From Rhea pennata (Eukaryota > Chordata > Aves > Rheiformes > Rheidae), in NCBI RefSeq assembly GCF_028389875.1, contig NC_084668.1, forward strand, positions 18,123,993-18,187,992: a stretch of 64,000 nucleotides of DNA. Reading direction: 5' to 3'. Under the pieces are notes generated by a model. The model did no database searches and was not told where the DNA came from. It saw nothing but the letters and a program-made list of their open reading frames with translations. Position 1 is the stretch's first letter; every line of letters begins with the position of its first letter. This document shows positions 1-12,200 of this stretch, piece after piece. The position numbers and the translations under genes were made by a program.

Positions 1-1300
1 CACATCCGCCTGGCCTGGGAAGTGAGAAGAAGGGTTTGGGAGCAAAGTGCTGCCCGCGTGAGGCCAGGCTGGCAGGTCCTGGGCACCTCTTCCTGGTGCC
101 AGTGTTGGGGGACCAGGCTGCAGTGTCCCTGAATCCTGCCCCTCACATGGCACCTCACCTCCCAGGCCTGGCATGGTGGCAGCCAGGGCCCTGCTCTGGG
201 ACCGCAGCGGTGCCAAGGGCAGTCTCCATGACAGGGAGAGGCTGGACCTCTTCCTTGTGTGGGGCAAGTGGGGACCACCTGACCATCGCCCATGGGGCAG
301 ACCCAGCTGCGTTGCTCTTGCTGTGCTGATGCCCTGGACCTGCCTGGCAGATCCTCGGTGCCCTCATGTCCCTCACCGCCACGGCACTGAGACACCAACG
401 AGGACTCAGTGCCAGGCTCTGCAGACCAAGGACCCAGTGCAGGCCACTGCCTTGCACAGAGATCTCCTCATCACAGGATCAGGCACTTGCTGTCTCACCA
501 AGCACCCCGGCCTTGCAGAAGTGGTTTGGGTCTGGTCACAACGTGGCTGGGGCCACACACACGTGGTGACAGTGTGGGGCTGCCTGCCCAGCGAGCTCCC
601 TGTTGTGCATCTCCCTGTACCCCGGGTGAGTGGCAGAGCTGGTGACACGGGCTGGCACATGTTCTCCGCATCCCTTGGGCAGGGTGAAGCGTGCTCCCTG
701 CCGGAGGCAGCCTATCATGCTGTATTGACCCGCATGGAGGCAGGAACATGTGTGCCATGCACGGATCGATGGGAAGATTGAAGATGTGTGTGCGCTTGCC
801 GGACGACTGGGGAAAGCTTTGCCGTTGGCATCGGCAGCACAGTGAAGGTCATGCTGACCTGCGGTGCAGTCCCCGGGGGAGGCGAGGCATCTGCTGAGCT
901 CACTGGGGGTGTTGTCTCACCGCTCGTCCTCCTAGGACCCCAGCTTCCCAGCCAGGCACGCGCCTCCTGGCAAGCGTTGCATCTCTAGGGGGGCTGCGTG
1001 GTGCTGGGCTTGTCCTGGGGAGGGAGGTGGTGCTTCCCCCCACGGCCACGCTGTTGGACGGAGTCGCAGAGGGTTGCTCCACTTGCAGGTCGGGGGCCCA
1101 TCTCAGCCCTCCTAGCAGAGCTGAGCCCTCTGCTGCCAGCTGGGGAAACTGAGGCAGGGAGCGGGAGGAGAGCATGACGTGCTGTGGACGGGGAGCAGTG
1201 GGCTCTGTCCTTGGTGCATGCTGTGGCTCTGCCGTTGGTGCTGCAGGGTGAACTCGCAGCCTCACGTGGGCACCAACGCCGCCGAGCAGCATAGGCAGAG
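1..1300. other. Upstream flank, no gene recognised
   Basis: I see no exon with a recognisable protein family, no RNA gene and no clear repeat here. Open frames are short and overlap on both strands, as expected of GC-rich non-coding DNA. In human the gene upstream of ASIC4 is GMPPA, but I could not match any part of this stretch to the C-terminus of GMPPA. Confidence 0.5.
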
Positions 1301-1994
1301 CCCCTCGGCTGCAGGGGCAGCTGCGGGCAGGAGGGCGGGGGGCACCCCGCTTCCCGCGCTGCGTGCAGGGCCGTGCTGCTGGGCGGCTGGGGCAGTGCTC
1401 GAGGGCAGACGCGAGCGCTCCCTGGAGGGATCCCGGCAATGGGGCAGGGGCTGCCTGGGATGAACCGTGCCGCTTGCGCGCTGGCCCCGGGGAAGCGTCT
1501 GCCCAGAGCCCGGCCGCGTGGCACAGACGGGGGGCAGAAACGAGGCGAGGGGATCCGGGCCTCGGCACCCGGCGCGTCCCGGCGGCAAGGGGGTGGCGAG
1601 CTCGGGGCGCGGGCGCGGGGCGGCTGAGGAGGCCGCGGGGCGCCGGGGGCCGCAAGCAGCAGCAGCAGCCCGGGGGCCGCTCCCCGCGGCGGGCCGGCCT
1701 CGGGCCGGCTCCCGGGGCGGCTGCCCGGCGGGGGCGCCGCGGCTCGGCGCCTCCCCGCTCCAGGAGCAGCGGGCCGCGGCAGGGAGGCGGTTAACGGCCA
1801 GGGAGCCGCCGAGGCAGGAGGAGTCCGCAGGCGGGCGAGCAGGAGGGGGCCGCCGGGCGAGCTGCCCGCCGGCTGCCCGCCCCCGCCGCGCCGCGCCGCG
1901 CCGCGCTGCCCCGGGCGCACGGGCCGGGCCACGGCGGGGCGAGGCGGCGGCGGCGGGGGCGGGGGCGGCGGGGCGGGGGGGGAGGCTCCGTGCC

Positions 1995-2158
1995 CCGCCC
2001 GCCTCGGCTCTGCTCGGCTCGGCACGGCACGGCGCGGCGCGGCGCGGCTCCGCTCGGCACGACTCGCGCGGCGCGGCGCGGCTCTGCTCGGCTCAACTCG
2101 CTCCAACTCGTCTCCGCTCGGCTCGACTCGGCTCGGCTCGGCACGGCTCGGCTCCGGC
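1995..2158. repeat. Pentanucleotide GCTCG/GCACG array in the ASIC4 5' region
   Basis: A 5-bp motif, mainly GCTCG with GCACG, GCGCG and ACTCG variants, repeats for about 160 bp. It gives open Arg/Ser/Ala-rich or Pro/Ser/Arg-rich frames on both strands that are artefacts of the repeat. It sits about 550 bp before the 1a start codon, inside the presumed promoter or 5' UTR. Confidence 0.8.
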
Positions 2159-2277
2159 AGCTCCCGAGCCATTCAAACAAGTGGCTCCAGCAGCACTTCG
2201 GAGCCGGGGCTGGCGAGAGGGCGCAGCGCGGCTCCCTGCCCCGGAGGCGCCGGGCCCTTCACACTGCCTCTTTCTCC

Positions 2278-2372
2278 AGCGCTTGCTCTTTATTTGACGA
2301 TGAAATAATGTTGACATGTCTTGAATTATTAAGTATTCCCTGGATTTTATTAGCACATGATGCCTAAATGCT
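2278..2372. promoter_or_regulatory. AT-rich island just upstream of ASIC4 exon 1a
   Basis: About 95 bp of AT-rich sequence with TTATT and ATTATTAAG motifs is set in otherwise GC-rich promoter DNA. Such an abrupt composition change is typical of conserved non-coding elements bound by homeodomain factors. Function is inferred from composition only. Confidence 0.35.
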
Positions 2373-2705
2373 GCCTGTATCTGCTGGGGTCTTAACCAGA
2401 GAGGAGCGAAGGAGAGAGGCAGAGACACGGAGCGAGAGAGAGGAGAGAGAGGGGTTTTTGACAGCTGTATTCGTGCTGATAAGCGAAGGCACAAGGAGAC
2501 GATCGACTAGTGAGACAAGAGGGAAGCGGCGGCTCGGAGCTGCTGAGAGGGGCTGCGCTTCCCTCCCGAGACGGCTCGGCCCTCCTGGCGCCGCGCTGGG
2601 GCTTGGGGGGGACCCGAGCCCCCTCCCAGCGCCTGGCCGGCATCTCGGTCAGTGCCCGTGCCCGGGGGCAGCTCGCTGGCCGGGCACGCCGCCTGCGCTG
2701 GGCAG

Positions 2706-3281
2706 ATGCCGATTGAGATCGTGTGTAAAATCAAATTTGCTGAGGAGGATGAGAAGCAAAAGGAGAAAGAAGAAGGAGATAAGGAGAGCCTGATTGAGGA
2801 GCCCGCGCGGCCCCGCTCCCGGGACCTGGCTACCTTCGCCAGCACCAGCACACTGCATGGCCTTGGACACATCTGCCGGTCAGGGCGGCTGGGTGTGCGC
2901 CAGACCCTCTGGGCATTTGCCTTCCTGGCCTCGCTCGCCTTCTTCCTCTACCAGGCGGCCAAGTTGGCGCTGCTCTACCTGGAACACCCCCACGTCATGG
3001 CCTTGGACGAGGAGGCCATCCGTGAGATGGTCTTCCCTGCCATCACCATCTGCAACATCAACCGCTACCGCCACTCGGCACTCACCGACGCTGACATCTT
3101 CCACTTGGCCAACATGACCGGACTGCCCCCCAAGGACCGGGATGGCCATAAGGCCACGGACCTGCTCTACCCTGACCCCGACATGGCTGACATCGTCAAT
3201 CGCACCGGCCATCAGCTTGACGACATGCTCAAGAGCTGCAACTTCAGCGGTGAGAACTGCTCCTCCCGTGACTTCACTGTG
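2706..3281 (+). CDS. ASIC4: ASIC4 alternative first coding exon 1a
   Basis: Encodes 192 residues: a charged cytoplasmic N-terminus, the HG motif in the context [11 protein letters not shown]1 and the first part of the extracellular domain, ending DFTV before a GTGAGT donor in phase 0. It closely matches the human ASIC4 first exon, including [20 protein letters not shown]. It corresponds to the a-type first exon of ASIC1 and ASIC2. Confidence 0.95.
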
Positions 3282-6200
3282 GTGAGTGCACACCTGGCTC
3301 AGCCTGCGTCCCCCGGGACCCCTGCCGGCTCTGGGGGCACTGACCCGGCCGTGCCTTGCTGGAGCAGGTCTCCCTGGCTGGCTTCTGCTGCTGAAGTTTG
3401 CATCTCTCTGTGTTTGAGTTTCCCTCCAAGTTTCACATGGAGAGAGTGGGAATCCTCTGTGGAAGCTCTCTGTAGGTCTCTGTGCCGCAGGACCGGGCTG
3501 CCCGCATGTCCTCCACGGAGGGGCTTGCAGGCAGGGGCTGGGGCGCGTGGGTGAGCGGGGCTTGGAGGTCCCCGGGGTGGGTGTGCGGTGGGAAGGGGGA
3601 AAGCTCTGCTGTACAGCCCCGCTCCAGCCAGCTTCTTCACTGCGGGGCAGACTGCTTTGTAGCAGGCTGTTTTGCACAGCAGGAGGGGATTGGTGGGGGG
3701 GCATAGACCCCTTTGCACAGAGAGGAGCCCCCTGCTTTTAGGGGGCTGGCAGTGGGGTGCGGGTCTGTCCTGGGGGCTGTCGGCGTTGCGCGCACACGTG
3801 TGCAGACGCACAGGCTGAGCGCCCCGAGCGGGTCTGCTGCGGAGGCACGGCTTTGTCCAGGCGGCCAGCGGCCGGCCCGCGCTGGCCCGCTCGCAGCCGG
3901 GGCGGGCGGCGGGCGCCTCCCGCCAGCAGCGCCCGTGCCTGCCCAGTCAGCGAGGCTCCCAGCCGGGCGGTGCGAGTGTGCAGCTCTCTCTAATATTGAG
4001 CCTGAAATCACAAATCCCCGCTGTGGTTTGGGAAAATAAATGTGCTGAACGGGCGGAATACCTGATGGGACCCTTTTCAGCCCGTAATGACTCTGGAAAT
4101 GAGCCGCCTCTCTCCTACGGCTGCCAGGGGCTACGGCTCTGCTTGCTGGCTGCGCTCGCAGGAGCAGCGCTGCGAGCCGGAGCCCGCGCCGCGCTGGGGA
4201 GGGGGTGCCACCGGCCAGGCGCCTCTCTGGGGAGGAGGACGCGGAGGCTCCGGGGGGCTGGAAATGGCTGGCGCAGCATGTCCTGTGTCACTCGGAGCCT
4301 GTCGGTGCGAGGCCGGTCCTCTGTGCAGAGTGATGCTGCCCCCATGAAAGCGCTGTTTGGGGGGGGGGCTGCCCTGTGTGGGGCTTGGTGTGGGCAGCGC
4401 TTGCCTGCAGTGGGGTGAGGAAGCACAGCGGGGGTGCTGCCCTGCTCATCCGGGGGTTTTGTTGGGCTCTCCGTCCTCCGTAGCCTGAGTCGTTTGCGCA
4501 TCAGGATCGTCCTGCGATTCGGCAGGATGAGGGCAGGGCTGGGAGCAGGGAGCTCTGGAGCTGGCACGTGGGGCTGCCCTCCGGCTCGGCCATGCCGGGC
4601 TCCAGGCGGAGGGTCCCGCTGGGTGACCCTGCCGAGCTGGGGGAGGCCGCTGGGCTGCGCCGCCAGGCCGGGAGGGCAGAGCGCGCAGCCCGATTGGGCT
4701 GGGTGCAAGCTTCCCGGAGCAAGGACGTTGCGCGCGGCGGGCACCGTGCTGCATGGCGGCGGAGCGGCTGCCAGGGCTGCCACCGGGACCCTGTTTCTCA
4801 GTGGGTGGGCGTGCAGGACCGGCGGCATGTGCTAGCAGCACATGCCTGAGGCCGGGAAGAGGGAGCCTGGCCACTGGGATCCTGTGCAGGGCAGGCAGTG
4901 AGCCAGCACAGAGGGGAAGCAAAGGATTGGCGGGGGGGGGGAGGGGGCAGCAGGGTGCTGTGCCAACGCCTGGCATGGGAGCAGGTTTGAGCACATGGAT
5001 GGCAAGTGCTGGCTGATCCAAGCCCCACTCCTCAGCCTGGCCTGGCCCGAGGAAGGGGTCCTGCAGCCCCCTCCCATCGAGTCCCCTGCTCAGCCCCCCC
5101 GAGCCTTTGAGAGCAGGCATCCTGCCAGGCGGTGCTGCCCGTGCTGCAGCTCGGCTCTCAGGCGTCAGCGGCCGTCAGGCAGAGAGGGGCAGCCCCAACA
5201 CCTCTCGCTGCCTGTTTTCGGGCAGCGCCTGGAGCAAAGCAGGGGTCTCGGTGCAGGAGAGGCTGCAGGGCATGGCCTTGAGGGGGCATGGCGAAGGCAG
5301 GGCCAGAGGGAAGGGACTCGGCGATCTCTCTCCACCACGCACCATGTCCCAAAGGCTTTTCTGGGCAGCAGCCGTACCTGTCGAGGCAACACGGCATTTC
5401 CCACAGGAGCTTCCGATTGCAGTTCCCCAAGCTGAATTGGTCCCGTGCGCCTCCTCCTGGGATTGAGTAAAATACGAAGCAAGTTGCGTGGCAGGCACTA
5501 GTGCGTCCTGGCCATGATGTGCGGGCTTGGGAGCTCCCATACGTCCCAGGCACGTCACAGGGGCTTTTGGCCCGGGACGTCTGTGCGCTGACACAAGGAC
5601 ACCGGGGCTGCGCTGCACCCAGCTGTCGCATGGGAGCCCCAGAGCTCGTTGGTCCCAGTCCTGCGTCTCCATGTGTGCACTCCTGCTCGGAAAGCTCCTG
5701 TTCCCCCGCTGCGGTGAGCGGATAAGCGGGTCAGCGTGTCCCAGCAGCCATGGGGGCTCCTAGGCTGCGGCACGTCCTGGTGGCGCAAACAGCCGGGGCT
5801 GCAGGGCACCCAGGGCGTGGCAAGCGGCCCCCGGCGCGGAGCTCCTGTCCCCTGGGGAAGTGGGGAGAGGAGGGAGGGCTCCTTCTGCCCCCGGGCGCTG
5901 TGTTTCCAGGAGTGCTGGAGCCCTTCCTCGGCCCCCTGCGTGGTCAGGCTGGAAGCTGTGCAGCGTTCGGACGGCGAGGCCGTGGGGCTGCTGGGGGCAG
6001 TCCGCTTCTCGGGGCGGGCAGCGGTGCTGAGGCTGGCACGGGCCCCCTCGGCGGCTGCTCGCAGCCTGCGTGCACGTGATAAATAACTCGCACGGATCCT
6101 TTAAGTAAGAGCCGCGAGTGGTAAATGATCTTCCCCTATTTAACGTCACAAATCCACATTCTTTATGGGATAGCAAATTAAGAAACTATGGGGGAAAAAA

Positions 6201-9200
6201 ATCCCCGGCGTAAGCATCTTCTGCGTAATAAAGCCCGGCTGGGCTGTAAATCTCGCCCGGCGGCAGGGACGGCGCTGAGCCGCAGCGAGGCTCCCCTGCA
6301 GCGGCGCTGACGAACGTGCCCCACGCTGCAGGAGGGGCCCGCGGGAGCGGCGCCGTGGCCCCGTAGCAGGGCGCTCGCCCCGGCTGGCAGCATCCCTCCC
6401 GCCTGCTCGCTGGCACCGGCTGCGCGAGGAAGCTCGGCTCCCGGCCGCGCTGGAGCCTGGCGCGTTTCTGAAAGCCGCGTTCTCCCTCAAAAGCCTTTTG
6501 TTTCCGAGCTGTCGCTGCTTGCGCCCGTCCCGCGGTGGGGCAGAGCGGAGAGGTCGCCAAGAGCGGGCAGCACAGCGCCGAGCTGGCACCGGCCTCTGCT
6601 CTCCGGGCAGCGCCCCCGGCCCCGCGGCACCCGCACCCGCCCTGGGAGGCGGCTTCGGCGGCTGCTCTCTGCGCCCGGCGGGGAGCCGCGGCCGGCGCGC
6701 TGCCCGACTGCCCCCGCGCAATCTGCGCCGCTCCGCGCGCGGGGGCTTTCGCTGACCTTTCCGCCAGCACCACGCTAAATAAATGCCACATTCCCAGCCT
6801 GTTTTTACAGCAGGTACATGAGCTGGTCTCGCTCCTCTTCGCCTGCCCCCGGCCCGCCTGGCACCTCTGGCAGTCGCTGAGCCGCCGGGAGCCAGCGGCC
6901 TTTCGCTGCGGACCCGCTCCCGGCCCCGCGGAGCCAACGGCCGGTGCGAGGCCGCTCTGCGCGGGGCAGCGGCGCCGGCAGGCAGCCCCGCTCCCTTTCT
7001 GGCGGGCTACGCGTGCACGGGAGAAAAGGGGAGAAGCATCCCACGTGGATGCTGCCACGCTCGCAGGCTGGTGCCGGTGCCGGTGCTGGCAGCCCTGGCG
7101 GTGACGCTTTTGCGGCCCTGGCCCTGCGGCCCCGGTGCTGCGGACGCGCCGCGGGCTCCTCCTCTCCCGTCCGGAGCGGCGGCGGCTCCAGCGCGGTTAC
7201 ACATGAGCCGCCGGGGCACGGCTCGAGGCTCTGCTTGTGCCAGTAAACGGGGGACTTTAATGCAATTCGTTGCCATTTAATTTTACACAATTCCTGCTGC
7301 TTAATCCGCTGAGAAATGCTAATTTATACAATTCACGTCTAAAAATAAATGCCAGTCCAGCAGCTCCCAGCAGCGGGTAGCTGCTCCCAAAGCCGCTGCC
7401 GGAGCCTCGTGCGGGGAAGCCCGGGCTGGTGCCGGCCGGGAGCTCCGGCCGGCCGGGCTGCAGCTCCGCGCCCGCCGGGCCCACGGGCCCTGCCGGTGCT
7501 GCGTAGGGCCCAGGCCCGGCCCCACACCATAGCCCTTGCGCCGGCGGCACGCGGGCAGCCGGGGCTGCAGCCACGGGTGCCACGTGCTCCCGGCCCACCG
7601 GCGGGGAGGGGGTGGGTGCCGGAGGAGCCGGCGGCTTTCCCACCATCCCCGTGATTGAGATCAGATCAGCATGAGCATAAAAAAGCTCTCTTCATAATTA
7701 TATTTAATGAATTGACTTTAAAAGCTCTTACGCTCTTATCTGGGTAATTTAATATCACACACTTAATAAGCCTGCCTCCGATGCGGGGGGAGCCGGCAGC
7801 CGGGACGCCCGCGCCAGCCACAGCTCCCCCGGGCTGCGGGACGTGCGGCGGGGCCGGCCCCACCGCTGGGGCACCGGGAGCCCCGCGGGGGCCGTGGGGC
7901 GGTGCAGCGGAGCCGCGGGCCAGGGTGCCGGTGCCACCGGGCTCTGCCAGCGCCGGGGCGGCCCCGCGGCGCCGGGGCTCCCAGGCGCAGGGCCGCCTCG
8001 CTGGGGCTCCCTCCGCGGACGAGCGGCTGCAACAGAAGGTTTACGGAGCTGCACTAAGTGACGCAAATGGTTTGAAGCCCATAAAGAGAGACGGTTTTAT
8101 GTAAGACGACTATATAAAGCTCTGCTGTTCTGCCATTGATGAGATATAGGCCTTTATTTATAGAAGGCAATGTTTGCGGTGCGAGTGCTGAAAGCCAGCC
8201 AGGGACCCGCAGATAGGACGTCGAGTCATTTCACATGCAGCTGCCGTCGACACTGTTCACACATTAAAGAAAAAAATTAACAAGTTTGCAGCCAGTCAGG
8301 TGGAAAAAACAATAATTGTTGAAAAGCGTATTTCCCTCTTTTTCCAATAACAAATAGCTGAAATGCTGCTGGGGAGAAATGGGCTTGCTCACTGCATGGA
8401 AAGAACAGGCTGAGGCTCAAGCCAGGCTGGGTCGGATGCTCTGGATGGAGCAGGGCTCAAGGGAGAAGAAGCAGGGTGCAAGGGAGAAGGAGAAGGAGCA
8501 AGGGAGAAGGAGCAGAGCACAAGGAAGATGGAGCAAGGTGCAAGGAAGAAGCAGCGAGGTGCAAGGGAAAAGGAGCAGGGCACAAGGGAGAAGGAGCAGG
8601 GTGCAAGAGAGAAGGAGCAGGGCGCAAGGGAGAAGGAGCAGGGTGCAAGGGAGAAGGAGCAGGGTGCAAGGAAGAAGCAGCGAGGTGCAAGGGAGAGGGA
8701 GCAAGGCGCAAGGGAGAGGGAGCAGGGCGCAAGGGAGAGGAAGCAAGGTGCAAGGGAGAGGGAGCAGGGCGCAAGGGAGAGGGAGCAGGGCGCAAGGGAG
8801 AGGGAGCAGGGCGCAAGGGAGAAGGAGCAGGGCGCAAGGGAGAGGGAGCAAGGTGCAAGGGAGAGGGAGCAGGGCGCAAGGGAGAAGGAGCAAGGCGCAA
8901 GGGAGAGGGAGCAAGGCGCAAGGGAGAGGGAGCAGGGCGCAGGGGAGAGGGAGCAAGGCGCAAGGGAGAGGGAGCAGGGCGCAAGGGAGAGGGAGCAGGG
9001 CGCAAGGGAGAAGGAGCAGGGCGCAAGGGAGAGGGAGCAAGGCGCAAGGGAGAGGGAGCAGGGCGCAAGGGAGAGGGAGGAGGGCGCAAGGGAGAAGGAG
9101 CAGGGCGCAAGGGAGAGGGAGGAGGGCGCAAGGGAGAAGGAGCAGGGCGCAAGGGAGAGGGAGCAAGGCGCAAGGGAGAGGGAGCAGGGCGCAAGGGAGA

Positions 9201-12200
9201 GGGAGGAGGGCGCAAGGGAGAAGGAGCAGGGCGCAAGGGAGAGGGAGCAAGGCGCAAGGGAGAGGGAGCAGGGCGCAAGGGAGAGGGAGCAGGCCTGGGG
9301 AGGACCCCAGAGGAGGTGCCCAGGCAGGGGTGGCAGGAGCCTCCCCGCCAGCCCTGAGGCGGCTGGCAGAGGGTGCGTGTGTGCGTCTGTGCGCGCCTGT
9401 GCGGGACTGGACTACGAGGGCCTGCAGGCAGCGGCGGCAGCGGCGGCAGAGCGGCGCGGGCCGCCTGCGCGCCGAGGCCTGGAGGAGCGGGGGCCGCGCT
9501 GGGAGCGCCGCGTCCCCAGCCCCGCGGCGCCGTGAGCCGCCCCGGGCGCGCTGGGATGCGCGCGGTGGCAGCGGGACGGCCGTGTGGGGCAGGCGGGCAC
9601 GGGGGTCGGGGCCTGTGGCTGAAGAGGTTGGCTGCGCGGAGGGCTGCGGACAAGCCATTTGGTGGGATTTCCTGCCTAGCCCGGAGTTGCCTCTCCGGGC
9701 CCGCACGCACAGAGATATTCTGAGGCTATTTCTTTGCCAGGTGTGGCTGGGTTTTTTTTACTGAAGAGCAAACAGCGTGTCCCTGTGGTCAGAGCGCCCT
9801 GCCAAATTTTGTTTCGTGCATGAAAGAAGGAAAAACTCATGATTAATTGTGCAGCAGGGGAGAACATGCATCTCTCTAACCTGCTCCTTGCTGATCGCTG
9901 GCCTTTCCTGGCAGCCGCTGCCCGGACACACGGCCGGGAGAGGCTGAGGAGCTCTTCCTGCCGCCCACGTCCGCCCGGCCCCGCGCGAGGAGCGAGCGGT
10001 GAGGGTGCTCGGCACGGCCAGTCTCACCTGCTCGAGGGCAGGAGGGTGCGGAGACCTCCGTCACGGCCCTCCTAACTCTGCGAGGGCCGTGGTGGGGAGG
10101 AAGGCCAGCCAGGGCTTCGCAGCAGGGGAGCAGAGTCCTCCTCAGCCGAGGCATGCCCACATCCGCCGAGCTCTTCTCTGGGAGCAGGTGCAAGCTGGAG
10201 CCCACTGTGCCTGAACTGCTATTAAACGCTGGCTAAGCTTGAGTGGAGTCAACAGGTTTTATTCTAGCAGAACAAAAGCTTACGTTCCTGATTACCGCAT
10301 TAGGAACGCAGGCACAAAAGAAAAGTGGGAGGCCAGGAAAGCCAGAGGTGGGGAGTAGCTGTGGGTGCTGTGTCCCAGCAGCTGCGGGGGGTCCCCATCC
10401 TCTCCAGGCTGGAGGAGCCCCGGGGCAGCACCTCCTTCTGCAGCATCAGCCGTGTTCGGACGGGTGCAGGGCTTCTGCTGGCCCTTGCTAGCTTCGGGTG
10501 ACAGCGTGACGCCCCACAGTTTCCCGTGCGAGGAGGACACGGCTGATGGGATGCAGCTGCATGGTTGGCTTGGAGGGCGAGCACCACCCGTGCAAGGACC
10601 TGGGGCTGTCACCCAGCCGCGGTGGCCGGGACGGGGGAGTGGGGGCTGCTGGCCCGCGGAGGCGCTGCCGGCCCGGGAGCCTGCAGGACCTGCAGGGCCG
10701 AGGAGGCACAAGCCTCGTCCGGCCGAGCCCCTGATTAATCGCTAGCCACCGACCCTGCAGCCAGCAGCTCGTTAGCCGTTTAATTCCGGGTGCTGGGGGG
10801 CCGCACGGCACCGGCTGAGCGGGCTGCGCTCCTCGGGGGAGCCACGACCCGGCTGCGTCTCCCCGTCCCGCGCAGCAGGCGCAGCTAGTGCCAATGTCCT
10901 GTCCTGTCCGTGGCCCCACGGGCCACGCGGCGTGTCAGCGGGAGCAGACAGCAATCCCGTGGGCGCAGGGGGCTCCGGGCAGGGACGGGGCAGGCTGGAG
11001 GGCTGGCGGGCATCCCGGGGCCGGGCACCTTCCCGTGTCTCCTCCTGCGTCCGCGGGGCCGTGGGGCCAGGAGCGGCTGTCAGCACCGTCACCACCGCGC
11101 AGGGCTGTCACCCCTGCCGCCCGGGTGGGTGCTGGCCCCGGCACCCTGCCCGGCTCCCGCCGCACACCTCCAGCTCCGGGAAGGGCACGGAGCCGGCCGC
11201 GCCCCCAGGCCCTGCAGGTCCTGCGCTCCGTCCCTGAGAGCCTGCCGGACCCGATCGTGCCGAGGTTGCTTTTCAGAGGGAGATTTTCAGGCTCCGGCCC
11301 CCCTGCGCCGCTCCCGCTCTGACATCCTGTTTCCTTATCGCCTGACATGACCTTAATTAACTCCCCGGGCTGATAACGCTCCGGGTGTCTCCGCCAGGAG
11401 CCGTATCGCAGCACCGTGTCCTGCTTCGCCCTCCGCGGGGCTGCTGCAGAGCCCGTGCTGGTGGTGCGGAGCGAGGCAGGCAGGGCAGGGGCAGCGGTGA
11501 CGGGCCGGGGACGGGGCGGCCGGCGCTGCGGTGCCTGCTGGGGGGAGCCGGCGGGCTGCTGAGCGCGCAGAGATGGCCAGCCCGGTGCTGGCACAGGGGC
11601 GAGGGCAGACCGGTGGCTGTGCTGATGCCCGGGGGACGGTGGCGCCGCGCAGCCGGCAGGAGCCTCTGCCCCAGGCACGCAGAGGAGCTGCGCGGTGCCC
11701 CGGGGACCCGGCTGCTGCAGGCGGCGTGCGGGGGGCCGCCCGGCTGGCCAGGAGGCAGTGACCGGGGCTGCAGGCTGCGCGGGCTCGGAGCCCGGGTGGA
11801 TTGAAATGCCAGCACTGATGACTTTTGCAGCCGCTTTATCTCCAGCGCCTGGCAAATATTGGTGTAGGGGAGATTATTCAATAGCAAAGTTTGCAGATGG
11901 GAATCTCGGCTTGTGATCCCTTGGGCTGCACGCTGTGCTGCTGCCCGGCTGCCTCGGAGCAGTCTCCGCTTGCACGGGCAGAGCCCCGGGGCCGGGTCTG
12001 GTGGGGGCAGAGCCCCAGGGCCGTCTCGCCCAAGGCCGGGCCCCAGGGCCTCCCAAGGCCAGCGCTGGGGCCCGCGGGGCTGCTCCCCGCAGGCTGGTTC
12101 CCAACGGGGCCCTGCTCTGAGCTTTGCTGTCCTGCAGCTCGTGTCTCACCCCACCAGCACAGGTAGTTCGGGCTTCGGAGCGGGGACGCAGCCCCGCTCG

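Larger units (their letters stand above)
1300..2705 (+). promoter_or_regulatory. ASIC4: CpG island and 5' leader of ASIC4 exon 1a
   Basis: The stretch is very GC-rich and dense in CpG, most strongly between about 1,550 and 2,160, and leads directly into the ASIC4 1a start codon. No TATA box is evident, so this looks like a dispersed CpG-island promoter. It contains a pentanucleotide array and, at about 2,278-2,372, an abrupt AT-rich block. The transcription start cannot be fixed from sequence alone. Confidence 0.6.
3282..8440. other. ASIC4 intron 1, proximal part with AT-rich islands
   Basis: No coding exon was recognised. The DNA is GC-rich with sharply bounded AT-rich islands at about 3,985-4,105, 6,073-6,200, 7,250-7,350, 7,640-7,775 and 8,040-8,370. 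These carry TAAT/ATTA cores and few CpGs and are candidate enhancers. The long open frames between them are overlapping GC-rich artefacts on both strands. Confidence 0.55.

Noticed and set aside
985-2172. Minus-strand frame of 395 codons with EPSRAEPSR repeats upstream of ASIC4
   Set aside because: Caused by the GCTCG pentamer array and CpG island; no recognisable protein.
8379-9764. Open frames of about 300-460 codons on both strands, rich in [14 protein letters not shown] or LLPLPCA repeats
   Set aside because: Produced by the 21-bp minisatellite, whose unit length keeps every frame open. No family, start context or splice signal supports a protein.
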